Positions 7,579 through 15,705 of a DNA stretch of 63,741 bases are shown here, in pieces. The position numbers were made by a program, and so were the translations under genes. Source of the stretch: a virus; the IMG/VR virus record IMGVR_UViG_3300025131_000033, positions 1 to 63,741 of that record. One strand, given 5' to 3'. Each line of letters opens with the position of its first letter. Position 1 is the first letter of the stretch. Under the pieces are notes generated by a model. That model ran no database searches. It saw only the letters and a program-made list of their open reading frames with translations, and was not told the DNA's origin.

Positions 7579-8391
7579 TTAGGTAACTGTAAATGACATA
7601 GAAGGGAACCAATTTGCTTCATTAGGTTCACCTACCTCCTGGTGTATATCTGGGTACACCCCATAATAAGAGGGGAAAGTAGTAGCTAAATTATTCCAGT
7701 ATATATCTGTGTTTAAGGTAAACACACCTTGATGGCTCTCTCCCGCTGCTAAACCATCCACAACTTCGCCATTTAACAGAGTAGCCCCCAGCAATGCTGC
7801 CGCTTCGGTCTCCAGGTTGAAAGGCCCAGCAGGGTTAAGATAAATATCATCGGGATTATCATTTTGTGTAGGAGTCCTATAGAAGCCTACAGTAAATGGA
7901 CCCGCATCTCCTGGACCGTAGTTTACTACAGTATAATTAAACAATACCCCTGGGGATGGAGCAATATAAACAGTAGGCATTAGATCAACATCTAATGGAG
8001 GAGAATTAGCTATCGCTGTGGGAGGAGTAATTGTAAAAACAGTTATAGCAAGATTAGATGCTACAATTCCTGTTTCATCTGGGACTGTACCATCAGCAAA
8101 TCCAGTTGCCCCAAAAACATTCATAGACCCCACTATATTAGTTGTTACCGCACAATGAAGAGGATCTAAGGGACACGGAGCATGAGGTAAAATTATATCG
8201 CCAGGGAGAGAAGCATTATAATTTTCAATAAATATATTTTGAGCCCCAGGTCCTTGTATTAATCCTCCCCCTGCATGATCTCCACTATAGGTTCTACATG
8301 CACCTGTTCCATTTATATAAACAGTATTACTTCCCGTCTGAAGATGGGTTATACAAGTAGCGGCAATATCAGCACGCTCTAGCCCAGGCAT
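7579..8391 (-). CDS. PAAR-like tail-tip protein fused to a CARDB-like domain
   Basis: Residues 1-85 of 270 follow the PAAR repeat plan: DIAATCITH, a GSNTVYINGTGACRTYSGD unit, a second AQNIFIEN...GD unit and HAPCPLDPLHC. Cys and His residues (C13, H16, H39, H70, C73, H79, C80) could bind the single metal of the PAAR tip. From about 115 to the end is an immunoglobulin-like stretch with VLFNYTVVNYGPGDAGPFTVGFYR, the pattern of CARDB adhesion domains. PAAR proteins cap the central spike of contractile machines and sharpen it for membrane piercing; the extra domain may be carried as cargo or bind the surface. It overlaps the start of the next gene by 1 bp. Confidence 0.65.
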   Translation of the reverse strand: MPGLERADIAATCITHLQTGSNTVYINGTGACRTYSGDHAGGGLIQGPGAQNIFIENYNASLPGDIILPHAPCPLDPLHCAVTTNIVGSMNVFGATGFADGTVPDETGIVASNLAITVFTITPPTAIANSPPLDVDLMPTVYIAPSPGVLFNYTVVNYGPGDAGPFTVGFYRTPTQNDNPDDIYLNPAGPFNLETEAAALLGATLLNGEVVDGLAAGESHQGVFTLNTDIYWNNLATTFPSYYGVYPDIHQEVGEPNEANWFPSMSFTVT

Positions 8392-9143
8392 TATAAGGTA
8401 ATCTCCATGTTGACTTTTTCGATTTTACCTGTAGCTGTTACTAAGAACTTAGGAGTAGGAATATAAGTTCTTACTACTATATTTATAGCCTTTTGTAATA
8501 CTCTATCGTCCTTATCCGCTGCTGATACATTTCCTACATCATCCTCACTCTCAATAAATCCTTTAGTAGCAGTTGAAAATTTAGTAGGTACTCCCATCTC
8601 AGGATTAAATTTTATTCTTACTTGTTCTAAAATCTGATCCATGTCTGCCATATATTTCGTCCAGATGTTTAGTTGGTATCTAATATTAATTGCTCTTGGA
8701 GCAAAACTTAAAATTCTAAATGCTCTATTCTTTTCGGCACTCCATATTTTATCATGCACCAACAGGCTGTCGTACCGTCTTCTCGTTTGATCATTATCAG
8801 AAGTAGTTTGCGAAATAGATAAAACTGGAAGAATAATATTATTTTCTTGTTTCAATTTGGCGACGGCACGTTCAGCATTAGCATGCATACATTTAATATT
8901 TATAAACTTCTCTTCTGAACTAATATATCCCACATCATTAAAAGATACAATCATTGCACGTAATAGTTCTTTATATACGTAAGATATATTACTCTCAGCC
9001 TGGGTCATTTTGTACAATTTTTTTCTAACCCCACCTTCTCTAGTATCCCAACTAGCATTTTTACTTGGAGGGTAGGATTCAATAGTAGATAGATCTATAT
9101 TAATCGCAGATTCAATGCTTGTACCACTAGAAGCCACTCTCAC
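8391..9143 (-). CDS. gp15: Proximal tail sheath stabiliser / tail terminator (gp15-like)
   Basis: The 250-residue protein shows the T4 gp15-type pattern: IKCMHANAERAVAKLKQENNIILPVLSISQ, then RRRYDSLLV, RILSFAPRAINIRYQLNIWTKYMADMDQILEQVR, ending in strands KINIVVRTYIPTP-like. gp15 forms a hexamer that caps the completed tube and sheath and joins tail to neck. T4 gp15 is 272 residues. It overlaps the gp14-like gene by 17 bp, consistent with coupled expression of neck and tail-completion proteins. Confidence 0.8.
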   Translation of the reverse strand: MRVASSGTSIESAINIDLSTIESYPPSKNASWDTREGGVRKKLYKMTQAESNISYVYKELLRAMIVSFNDVGYISSEEKFINIKCMHANAERAVAKLKQENNIILPVLSISQTTSDNDQTRRRYDSLLVHDKIWSAEKNRAFRILSFAPRAINIRYQLNIWTKYMADMDQILEQVRIKFNPEMGVPTKFSTATKGFIESEDDVGNVSAADKDDRVLQKAINIVVRTYIPTPKFLVTATGKIEKVNMEITL

Positions 9144-9705
9144 CTCCTGCGTAGCCTCCTAGCTCATCAGAGGCCTCCAAGATAGGAGTGTCCTGTACGT
9201 CTGGTGCGTCCCGTAGGAGCCTTGCAGAGCACGCTAGATGGTACACCCCATAAGCCTCAAAACTATCCTCTACAACCTCAAAGATCTCATAGGATTGGTC
9301 CTGGAAAGCAGGCTTAACTATATCCCCAGGAATTACCGCACGCCCTAGCTTACGCTCGATATAACTCTTATTAAATGTGAATAACTGATCATTGGTTAAT
9401 TGAATACCAAACTGAGTTAACTCCTCACTCATAGCAATAGGCTCGTAATGACCATGTACCACAATAGCATTCTTAGCTACGGGTTTATTTCTAGATTCCA
9501 TGTAGACAGGATCATAATCATCAGTTTGAAAATACTTATATAGATAGAACTTGGAACCAGCTAGACGAATCAGTTCATCGTCTACTAAATTGAAAAGATT
9601 TATATCAGCATTATTCTGATCAAATAGACTAAGTAAGCTGTCCTCACCATCAAGGTCAGGAAGCTCTGGTAGTTTAGTTGTTACTTTCCAATTTTTTTTA
9701 GACAT
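9127..9705 (-). CDS. gp14: Neck / head-completion protein (gp14-like)
   Basis: The 192-residue protein contains the block LIRLAGSKFYLYKYFQ...YDPVY, followed by IVVHGHYEP, FGIQLTNDQLFTFNKSYIE, GDIVKPAFQ and YEIFEVVEDSFEAYGVYHL. This block is characteristic of T4-type neck proteins. It lies between the tail terminator and other neck genes, as expected. It would sit at the portal vertex after packaging and help join head and tail. Assignment to gp14 rather than another neck subunit follows position and recalled motifs. Confidence 0.65.
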   Translation of the reverse strand: MSKKNWKVTTKLPELPDLDGEDSLLSLFDQNNADINLFNLVDDELIRLAGSKFYLYKYFQTDDYDPVYMESRNKPVAKNAIVVHGHYEPIAMSEELTQFGIQLTNDQLFTFNKSYIERKLGRAVIPGDIVKPAFQDQSYEIFEVVEDSFEAYGVYHLACSARLLRDAPDVQDTPILEASDELGGYAGGESGF

Positions 9706-9713
9706 TTAATTAT

Positions 9714-10337
9714 TTAGGGTCTTCTGGGAGTTGTTCCTTCTTTAGATGTGCCCTTGCCTCTGCCTGTGGGCCTCTGTCCAGCCTCCCGCGCCTTCTTCTG
9801 TGCAAGAAGGTGTCCAGCATCAGGGTTCGACCCAGGAACTTTAGCCCTGGTTCGTGCCGCTTCATCTTCTACATCTGCCTGAACTTGCGGATCAACTCCT
9901 CCAGGGCCAGGTTTTGTGGCTGCCACCTTAGAAGCAGGTATGCCCTCATATCTTTTATGAACTGAAGAAAGTTCTCGACCAGCACGTTCAGCAACTTCAT
10001 AAAGAATTCTTCCTATTCTTTGGTACTCAGTCCAAGCTCTTAGTGCTGGCTTTTGTTGTTCCTCTCCTGGTGGTCTTTTCACGGGTAATGGATTCTTAAG
10101 GCGTGCTACCTCTTGTTTTGCAGCCTCTGCCCCTGTTGTGGTTTGGCCCCTCTGACCTCCGTTCCCGTTCCCGTTCCCGTTTCCGTTTCCGTTTCCTCCC
10201 GTGGTTGTCACTCTTCCCCCTGGGCTCGGGTGTGGCCCTTGGGCTTTGGTCCTCATTTTTACTTTTTGCGGCGTGTAACGCTGCGGCGAGGTGCTTTCCA
10301 TTAAAGCTTGTACATATCTATTCATTTTTATATTCAT
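9714..10337 (-). CDS. Basic putative head protein with a leader-like start and an NG repeat
   Basis: The 207-residue protein is lysine- and arginine-rich and largely disordered. It starts MNIKMNRYVQALMESTS, where L-M-E (12-14) matches the T4 prohead-protease cleavage rule. A run of alternating Asn-Gly lies at 48-61. Residues 102-114, WTEYQRIGRILYE, closely match a segment of the 290-residue protein at 14054-14926. It is likely to be a DNA-binding internal or core head protein. The ATG at 10337 has AGGAAA 8 nt upstream. No named family is recognised. Confidence 0.55.
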   Translation of the reverse strand: MNIKMNRYVQALMESTSPQRYTPQKVKMRTKAQGPHPSPGGRVTTTGGNGNGNGNGNGNGGQRGQTTTGAEAAKQEVARLKNPLPVKRPPGEEQQKPALRAWTEYQRIGRILYEVAERAGRELSSVHKRYEGIPASKVAATKPGPGGVDPQVQADVEDEAARTRAKVPGSNPDAGHLLAQKKAREAGQRPTGRGKGTSKEGTTPRRP

Positions 10338-10346
10338 AATATTTTC

Positions 10347-11234
10347 CTAATAAGTTGTGAAGGCGGGTGGCTCTTCAATCTCATGAAGAAGTTCTTCTTT
10401 TAACTTCTCTTTTTCTTGTATACTTTGTTGAATCAAAGCTTGTCCATTCAGTTGTGCTCCTCCTCCAGGCGAGGGAAGTGTCCGATATTTTCCACGCACT
10501 TCTCCTAAAATTCCCATAGAAACTGCGAGAGCATATCGTTGAATCCAATTTCTATAGTAAGGATGAAGGGTAGCTGCATCTAAGGCTCTATAAACCAAGA
10601 TAACAGTTTGTGTATTCATAATAGGGGTGGGATATAATTGTAGAACATTACCATTTATAATATCCCAAGCTCCTTCTTGGCTAAGAACTTTTCTAATCAT
10701 CTCTAAGTGAGTTTGCATTAGATAAAAATCAGAAACACTAAAGTTACTAAAGAGGAAATTATCCTGAAAATATTTAATAAAGAAATCAAACTCTAATGAA
10801 CCTGCCATGTTTTGGATACTTAGGAGACTCTTCTTATATACAACATAGCTTAAATTATAGGCTATGTGCATTGGAAGAATATAAGCGTTCACTCCCCCTG
10901 AACATTCAAAGGAAGCCACCTGAGTAGTCCAGAAAGGAGCATGATAATCTAGATTAGTAACAGCTTCATCTATCGCTGTCTTCAGTTGATAGTCTGTAAG
11001 CTCTACTCTAACTACTGGATGCCCCAGCCTAGCCAAAATAAAATCTCTAATAGTTTCTTCAAATTTTGAAAATTCTACAGGCTCTCCTAGAGTAGTTATA
11101 TTTAGTTTACTAGCATCTATAGCTGTAGAATAAATATCTGTGTCCCCTAATAACCTACCTCCATAGGCTCCAAAGGTATCTCCATATCCTAATAACTTAG
11201 GATCAACCCTGGGTGCTGCTGCTAGTCGTGCCAT
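10347..11234 (-). CDS. Putative neck/head-completion structural protein (gp13 position)
   Basis: The 295-residue protein has a helical and aromatic-rich centre and a conserved-looking C-terminus, YRNWIQRYALAVSMGILGEVRGKYRTLPSPGGG followed by LNGQALIQQSIQEKEKLKEEL. I associate this block with virion structural proteins next to the neck genes of T4-like phages. Lying just before the gp14-like gene, it fits the position of T4 gp13 (about 309 residues). It starts inside the end of the 82-residue gene (32-bp overlap). The structural role is likely; the subunit identity is not proven. Confidence 0.55.
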   Translation of the reverse strand: MARLAAAPRVDPKLLGYGDTFGAYGGRLLGDTDIYSTAIDASKLNITTLGEPVEFSKFEETIRDFILARLGHPVVRVELTDYQLKTAIDEAVTNLDYHAPFWTTQVASFECSGGVNAYILPMHIAYNLSYVVYKKSLLSIQNMAGSLEFDFFIKYFQDNFLFSNFSVSDFYLMQTHLEMIRKVLSQEGAWDIINGNVLQLYPTPIMNTQTVILVYRALDAATLHPYYRNWIQRYALAVSMGILGEVRGKYRTLPSPGGGAQLNGQALIQQSIQEKEKLKEELLHEIEEPPAFTTY

Positions 11235-11451
11235 TTATTTTCTTTGCTTCTAATGACTCAGTGAAAGACTTTTTCTTTGATCGGCCTTTTTTTTGTAATA
11301 CTATCGTCTGTTTTTTTTCTTTTATAAGCTCAAGATGTCGAGATTCAACGGGGTGGGATGCTTCAAAAAATTCTCCTGGTCTAATCTCAACAATATCATC
11401 ATTAACATAAAGTAGCATATTCCATCTACATTTACTTCTGTATTTATACAT
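11203..11451 (-). CDS. Small hypothetical protein between capsid and neck genes
   Basis: The 82-residue protein starts MYKYRSKCRWNMLLYVNDD, has a short beta-rich first half (IVEIRPGEFFEA) and a basic low-complexity tail. GAGGG lies 4 nt before the ATG at 11451, supporting this start over the internal ATG at 11418. It is the first gene after the capsid terminator and overlaps the neck gene downstream. A resemblance to the 58-residue protein before the sheath (shared PGE context) is weak. Function is unknown. Confidence 0.55.
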   Translation of the reverse strand: MYKYRSKCRWNMLLYVNDDIVEIRPGEFFEASHPVESRHLELIKEKKQTIVLQKKGRSKKKSFTESLEAKKINGTTSSSTQG

Positions 11452-11481
11452 AAAACCCTCTAATGTATATAGGAAAGAAAA

Positions 11482-11517
11482 AGAGAGCCAGGGGATTTTA
11501 TTTTCCCCTAGCTCTCT
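11482..11517 (-). terminator. Terminator after the major capsid gene
   Basis: An inverted repeat of 7 bp (AGAGAGC/GCTCTCT), one mismatch, then 6 bp (AGGGGA/TCCCCT) encloses an 8-nt loop. Read on the minus strand it is followed by TTTTCTTT, giving a classical intrinsic terminator. It sits 22 bp after the capsid stop, so it would end the very abundant capsid message before the neck genes. Confidence 0.75.
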
Positions 11518-11539
11518 TGTATTATTGCTCTACTTCAGA

Positions 11540-12115
11540 TTAGCGAGGTACGCCAACACTGTTAATTGAAGTATTCCTAGCGAATGGCTGGTAGAGATAG
11601 TTAGCCGTAGGACCAACAATTCTAACAATCCGATAGTACCTGTTGTATGGCTCGATAGTAGCTTTACCGTAACGAGTCAAGATACCCTTCCTAGGCTGGA
11701 AGGTCTCAGGATCAACGATAGTTGGTAACTGCTGGAGAGGAATGTATGGAGCATAGACAAAGCCTGAATCCATAGCATTAGCTCCCTTGTAGCCAACCAT
11801 AATCTCGTCCTGTGGGTACATAGGATCAACATATAGATCGTAACGACCCATAAACTTACCCTTGTACTCAATACTATTCCTACCAATATTGGTAGGACCA
11901 TCTCGCCGCTCTACGCCACCTTCAAGTTTAGAAGCACTCTCTAGAAGTGAACAAACCAGAGGAGAGGTAAGTAGCCAACTACCTGCACCGCGCATGGTCG
12001 TGCGATAAATATCTTGCGAAGCAAGGTTAATTACCGCAAGCAGGTTGGAGTATATTTCTCCAACGTGACGAGGATACATACCTAGATCCGTCTGACTAAA
12101 ATCACAAATGAACAC
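11540..12115 (-). CDS. gp23: Major capsid protein, C-terminal part (separated by a 98-bp duplication)
   Basis: This frame gives the C-terminal portion of the gp23-type capsid protein: from NLLAVINLASQDIYRTTMRGAGSWLLTSPLV through SALGMKY-type strands to RNTSINSVGVPR. Its first 29 residues repeat the end of the N-terminal fragment (ICDFSQTDLGMYPRHVGE), because a 98-bp segment is present twice. The apparent GTG start at 12115 is not a real start. With one copy removed, the two frames join into a single protein of about 556 residues, close to T4 gp23 (521). Confidence 0.8.
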   Translation of the reverse strand: MFICDFSQTDLGMYPRHVGEIYSNLLAVINLASQDIYRTTMRGAGSWLLTSPLVCSLLESASKLEGGVERRDGPTNIGRNSIEYKGKFMGRYDLYVDPMYPQDEIMVGYKGANAMDSGFVYAPYIPLQQLPTIVDPETFQPRKGILTRYGKATIEPYNRYYRIVRIVGPTANYLYQPFARNTSINSVGVPR

Positions 12116-12225
12116 ATTCGACTCAGGATTACCGCAAGCAGGTTGGAGTATACTTCTCCAACGTGACGAGGATACATACCAAGATCCGTCTGACTAAAAT
12201 CACAAATGAACACATTCGATTCAGG
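12030..12225. repeat. 98-bp imperfect tandem duplication inside the capsid gene
   Basis: Two adjacent 98-bp copies (12030-12127 and 12128-12225) differ at three positions: two synonymous and one Ile/Val change. Because 98 is not a multiple of 3, the duplication breaks the capsid reading frame. Coding-type differences between copies point to two related strains joined in assembly rather than a living frameshift. Confidence 0.85.
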
Positions 12226-13308
12226 GATATGAGCCCCTAAGGAAACAGAAGTTCCTGTTCCTTCAGCCCCGTTAAAATCGTAGGTGAACTGAGAGGGAAC
12301 GAATACATTCGATCCAGCAGCACCCTCAATGTCACCATCAGCCCTGCTAATACCTGGGAAGTGCGATGCATCACCCATACTAATGTAACGATCCTGGTTT
12401 GTATTCAGATTAACTCCACCAAGATCAGTATTGTGAAGACCATAAGCAATCATCCGAACGTCTTCAATGATTTCGCGGTCGATCTCAAGTTGAAGTTCTT
12501 TTGAAAGGAGATCAGTAAGCTCACGCTCTAGATCTAGGTTATGGTACGCTTTAAGGTCTTGTGAAGCCTCAAGAGTCCATAGAGCCCGCATCTTACGAGT
12601 GTTAGCTACGATAGCCTGTTGCTCAATGTGGAAGGTCATCTCTGGAATACCAGTTCCAGCAAGACGCTCACCAGCCGAAAGCTGGAAGCCCATTACAGAA
12701 GAAGTATTGGGCCATGCAGCAATTCGGCCACCCATAGTACCCGATCCAGCACCAGCACCAAAGATCTGAGCACCCGAACCAGCTAGGACGTTAGAAACAT
12801 CGAAGCCACTAGAAGCATAGTCACCGTCTAGACCGATGCCCGTACCTACACCAGTATCAGTTACGAAAGTACCGTCGCCCTCGACAACAGCGTTCGATGC
12901 AGAGGTTGCAAGAGAACCAATAGCAGAAGCTGTTAGGCCCCGATATGTAAGGTTAAACTTGCTGTAAACTGTCTGGATATTAGCTCCAGAAGCTCTGTCG
13001 TTACCAATATAAAATACTTGGCTAACTGGGCCTTGCATAGGCTGAACACCAACAATGCTGTTGGCAATAAGTTCAGGGTATACTCGGCGTACAAGAGGGA
13101 AAGCAAACTTTTGGAAAGTACCAAGCTGACCAGTTGTGGTGGTAGCAGCGGTAATCGCCTCAGAAAGCCTATCCTCTACAATAGATTTAGCTTGGTTCTC
13201 AAGAAGTTGAGCAGTTACTCTACGGGTATATTCGTTTTCGATTCCCTCAAGTACAGGCTCCCATTTTTGGACCAGCTTTTCATCGTGCATATACATTCCT
13301 GTTTCCAT
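12082..13308 (-). CDS. gp23: Major capsid protein, N-terminal part (gp23-like)
   Basis: The frame encodes the first 394 true residues of a T4-type major capsid protein: a charged leader, L-S-E|A at 48-51 matching the prohead-protease cut of gp23, then FPLVRRVYPELIANSIVGVQPMQGPVSQVFYI, the classic start of the mature shell protein, and EMTFHIEQQAIVANTRKMRALWTLEASQDL with the P- and spine-helix region. After LLAVI the frame runs into 14 unrelated residues because of the 98-bp duplication at 12030-12225. AAGGAA precedes the ATG. It follows the scaffold gene, as in T4 (21-22-23). Confidence 0.9.
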   Translation of the reverse strand: METGMYMHDEKLVQKWEPVLEGIENEYTRRVTAQLLENQAKSIVEDRLSEAITAATTTTGQLGTFQKFAFPLVRRVYPELIANSIVGVQPMQGPVSQVFYIGNDRASGANIQTVYSKFNLTYRGLTASAIGSLATSASNAVVEGDGTFVTDTGVGTGIGLDGDYASSGFDVSNVLAGSGAQIFGAGAGSGTMGGRIAAWPNTSSVMGFQLSAGERLAGTGIPEMTFHIEQQAIVANTRKMRALWTLEASQDLKAYHNLDLERELTDLLSKELQLEIDREIIEDVRMIAYGLHNTDLGGVNLNTNQDRYISMGDASHFPGISRADGDIEGAAGSNVFVPSQFTYDFNGAEGTGTSVSLGAHIPESNVFICDFSQTDLGMYPRHVGEVYSNLLAVILSRMCSFVILVRRI

Positions 13309-13334
13309 AATAAAATAATTCCTTTTTTTATCTA

Positions 13335-13973
13335 TTAAGAGTTGGAGAAAGGCATGAATTTCATGACCTCATCTGTTAAGAACCGATTATCATCAGTTCT
13401 TTCTTCGTTAATCTCCCGATCTGCATTGGAGATAACAATAGCTTTTTCAGATGAGACAAATGCCTCGTCCTTGGAAGCCTCTAAATTTTCAACTTCTTCC
13501 TGAAGTTGACCGTTAACACCCCGAAGCTCTTCAACTTCAGATTCCGACAGCGATACTTTATTGTCTAGTACTTTAAGAGTTCCTTGAAGTTTTTCATTCT
13601 CATCAACAAGCTTATTCACTTGATCAACAAGGACATCAAATTCTTCTTGAAGTTCTCCATAATTACCAGTCATTTCAGTTAACGCATTTCCTTCATCTTT
13701 TTCAGAGAGTTCTAGTGACATCAAAGTTCTTACTGATTCAAATAATCTAGCGTTTCTAAATACTTCATCCTCTTCGGATAATTCAGCAAGAGCTTGTTCT
13801 TTTAATTGATCAATCTTAGTTCTTAAGTAACCATTTACTTTAGCTTCTAAGAGTGATACTTTTTCTTCTACCTGCTCATTAATAGTAGAATCTACCATCT
13901 TGAAAATTTCTTCAACAGTAGATTCATCTAGCCCATCAGGCAAAATTTCTGCAATATTTTTTAATTTACTCAT
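13335..13973 (-). CDS. gp22: Prohead scaffold/core protein (gp22-like)
   Basis: The 212-residue protein is acidic, almost entirely helical, and has long heptad-like stretches from about 85 to 170 (LQEEFDVLVDQVNKLVDENEKLQ...). It starts SKLKNIAEILPDGLDESTVEEIF and ends in NRFLTDEVMKFMPF. Lying directly between protease-side genes and the capsid gene, it fits T4 gp22, the main internal scaffold that is degraded by the prohead protease. T4 gp22 is 269 residues. AGGAG lies upstream. The call is by position and composition. Confidence 0.75.
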   Translation of the reverse strand: MSKLKNIAEILPDGLDESTVEEIFKMVDSTINEQVEEKVSLLEAKVNGYLRTKIDQLKEQALAELSEEDEVFRNARLFESVRTLMSLELSEKDEGNALTEMTGNYGELQEEFDVLVDQVNKLVDENEKLQGTLKVLDNKVSLSESEVEELRGVNGQLQEEVENLEASKDEAFVSSEKAIVISNADREINEERTDDNRFLTDEVMKFMPFSNS

Positions 13974-14053
13974 TAGTTATAAATCTCCTATGCATAAGTA
14001 GTTACTACGCTCAATAAATAATTTTAATTTTTTTTTAAAAATGTAGGCGTTGG

Positions 14054-14926
14054 TTAAAGAGTCCCTACTTCTTGCTCCCGATTCAATTGTTCCATTTTTT
14101 TCGCTTCCTCTTCCTCTTCTTTTTTCTGTTTTCTTTTCTCCATATAGTCTTGGGCTGCTTGAACATTCTGTCGTACCGTAGAGCCAGTCTTCGCTTTGGA
14201 TGAGCTACGCCCACCAGTCTGTGCTGCCTTTGTCCCTGCACGCCCAACAGTCTGTGCTGCCTTCGTCCCTGCACGCCCAACAGCACTAAGAACCCTGGAT
14301 CCCACACTCGCTGCCACCCTAGCTGCTCCCGCCGCCAGCGCCCCAATAGCAACTTCATCAACTCTATAGCCCATAGACTCAGCAATCAGCCTGCCGATTA
14401 GTCGGTACTCAGTCCACTCAGGTAATTTACCAGTTGGTCCTACAACCCCTGATCTTCCTGTACTACTTCTACGTCTAAGAGTAGTTCTCAAACTTTGTCT
14501 GCTTAATTTCTGCTCACCTTTAGCAGCAGCTAATCTACCGTGAAGTGCCCTTCGCGCTTCAGCAGCCTTCCCTGCTCTCTCGGCTTTTTCCGCAGCAATT
14601 GCTTCTGGACTCAGCTTCCCTAGAGGAGATGGAGTAACTGGCTCTTCTTCAGCAGTTTCTCGTTCTTCCCTATCTTTTTGTGCTGCTGCTGCCTTTGTGT
14701 CTATCTCTTTCTGTCGTGCCTTAGCATTAGCTTCTTGCCTCTTCATCGCACGCTCTACATTTTTGCTGATACGATCAGCCTCACTCTTATGTAGTAACTG
14801 TTGTGCTAACCTTCTATTGGCAGCACCCCCAGTTATTCCTCCTTGCAGAGTACCAGCTACTCCTTCTGAGATATTTTTTTTACGTATAAAATACCGACCT
14901 AGAGATACATAAGGATCATTAGGCAT
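14054..14926 (-). CDS. Basic putative internal head protein with tandem short repeats
   Basis: The 290-residue protein is rich in Ala, Arg, Lys and Gln. I-S-E followed by G (19-22) near the start fits the prohead-protease rule. Residues 171-183, WTEYRLIGRLIAE, match WTEYQRIGRILYE of the protein at 9714-10337. A 10-residue unit, VGRAGTKAAQ, is repeated around 215-240, visible as a direct DNA repeat near 14218-14283. The C-terminus is a K/E-rich helix. Its place between scaffold and protease suggests a core or internal DNA-binding protein. No family is recognised. The start overlaps the end of the protease gene by 8 bp. Confidence 0.55.
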   Translation of the reverse strand: MPNDPYVSLGRYFIRKKNISEGVAGTLQGGITGGAANRRLAQQLLHKSEADRISKNVERAMKRQEANAKARQKEIDTKAAAAQKDREERETAEEEPVTPSPLGKLSPEAIAAEKAERAGKAAEARRALHGRLAAAKGEQKLSRQSLRTTLRRRSSTGRSGVVGPTGKLPEWTEYRLIGRLIAESMGYRVDEVAIGALAAGAARVAASVGSRVLSAVGRAGTKAAQTVGRAGTKAAQTGGRSSSKAKTGSTVRQNVQAAQDYMEKRKQKKEEEEEAKKMEQLNREQEVGTL

Positions 14927-15704
14927 TTTTTTGTGCTCTACCTCTAACTACCTCAGCAATTCTATGCCAATGACCATCAGCCTTTACTAGTTCGAAAGTT
15001 TCATTCTTCTCTTCACATGCAAGTTTTTTCGCTCTCTTTTTAGCAGCCTTAGTGCCACCTTTTATTCCAGAATAACCTCGTTTTGCATCTTCTTCAATCC
15101 AAGGCTTATAAGCTTCACGCATTTTGGACTCAAGCATGGTAACAAAGTTACTTTCTTTCTGTAACTTACTCTGAGTCTCTCTAGCAAATTTAGATTGAGT
15201 AGACTCAGCAATGCCAGGATAAGCTCCTCTAGTTGAAGGATCAGCAACTAGATCGAAGGTTACTAATTTAAAGTCTTCATTAACAACTTTATTTCCTGTA
15301 TGATCTTCGGATAGTGTTCCCATACCCCTTGAAGAGATGCCAATCTTTACTCCACCATTAATTAAGGCTTGAGCGGTAAGCCCAGCAGGAGTCTTAAGAA
15401 CCTCAGCTTCTCCAATAACTTCATTACCTTTCATTTCTAACTTAGTAACTAGATGAGAAGCATTAGAAAGTTTTACAGTCTCATTTTGGGGGTGATCAAG
15501 CTCCCCACATAAGCGTCTCTCAGTTATTAGAGGTTGCAGCTTACTGATTTGTCCTTCTAGAACTGCGGTAGGATAAATTCTTCCATTATTATTAGCTTCC
15601 ATAGCTCTCTGAAATGTACCCCGAATTTTCATCACTCCATTTTTACTGCCCTCTTCAATAACTTGAAGATTTTCTATAATAAATACGTCTTGTAATAATT
15701 GCAT
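14919..15704 (-). CDS. gp21: Prohead core serine protease (gp21-like)
   Basis: The 261-residue protein carries the T4 gp21/herpes-assemblin-like pattern: GRIYPTAVLEGQI, then the catalytic histidine block CGELDHPQ (H71), SHLVTKL, and the nucleophile block IGISSRGMGTL (S124 or S125). It activates in the prohead, removes the scaffold and trims capsid and internal proteins after L/I-x-E, allowing the head to expand. T4 gp21 is 212 residues; the extra C-terminal basic tail here (KRGYSGIKGGTKAAKKRAKKL) is lysine-rich and may be self-cleaved or bind DNA. Gene order protease, scaffold and capsid matches T4, with one extra gene inserted. Confidence 0.88.
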   Translation of the reverse strand: MQLLQDVFIIENLQVIEEGSKNGVMKIRGTFQRAMEANNNGRIYPTAVLEGQISKLQPLITERRLCGELDHPQNETVKLSNASHLVTKLEMKGNEVIGEAEVLKTPAGLTAQALINGGVKIGISSRGMGTLSEDHTGNKVVNEDFKLVTFDLVADPSTRGAYPGIAESTQSKFARETQSKLQKESNFVTMLESKMREAYKPWIEEDAKRGYSGIKGGTKAAKKRAKKLACEEKNETFELVKADGHWHRIAEVVRGRAQKNA

Positions 15705-15705
15705 G

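Noticed and set aside
11441-11448. A T4 late promoter (TATAAATA on the minus strand)
   Set aside because: It falls inside the first codons of the 82-residue gene, whose ATG has its own ribosome-binding site; the match probably comes from the Tyr-Lys-Tyr codons.
11540-12115. A second, short capsid or vertex gene
   Set aside because: It is the exact continuation of the capsid protein after the 98-bp duplication, with only a GTG inside the repeat as a start.
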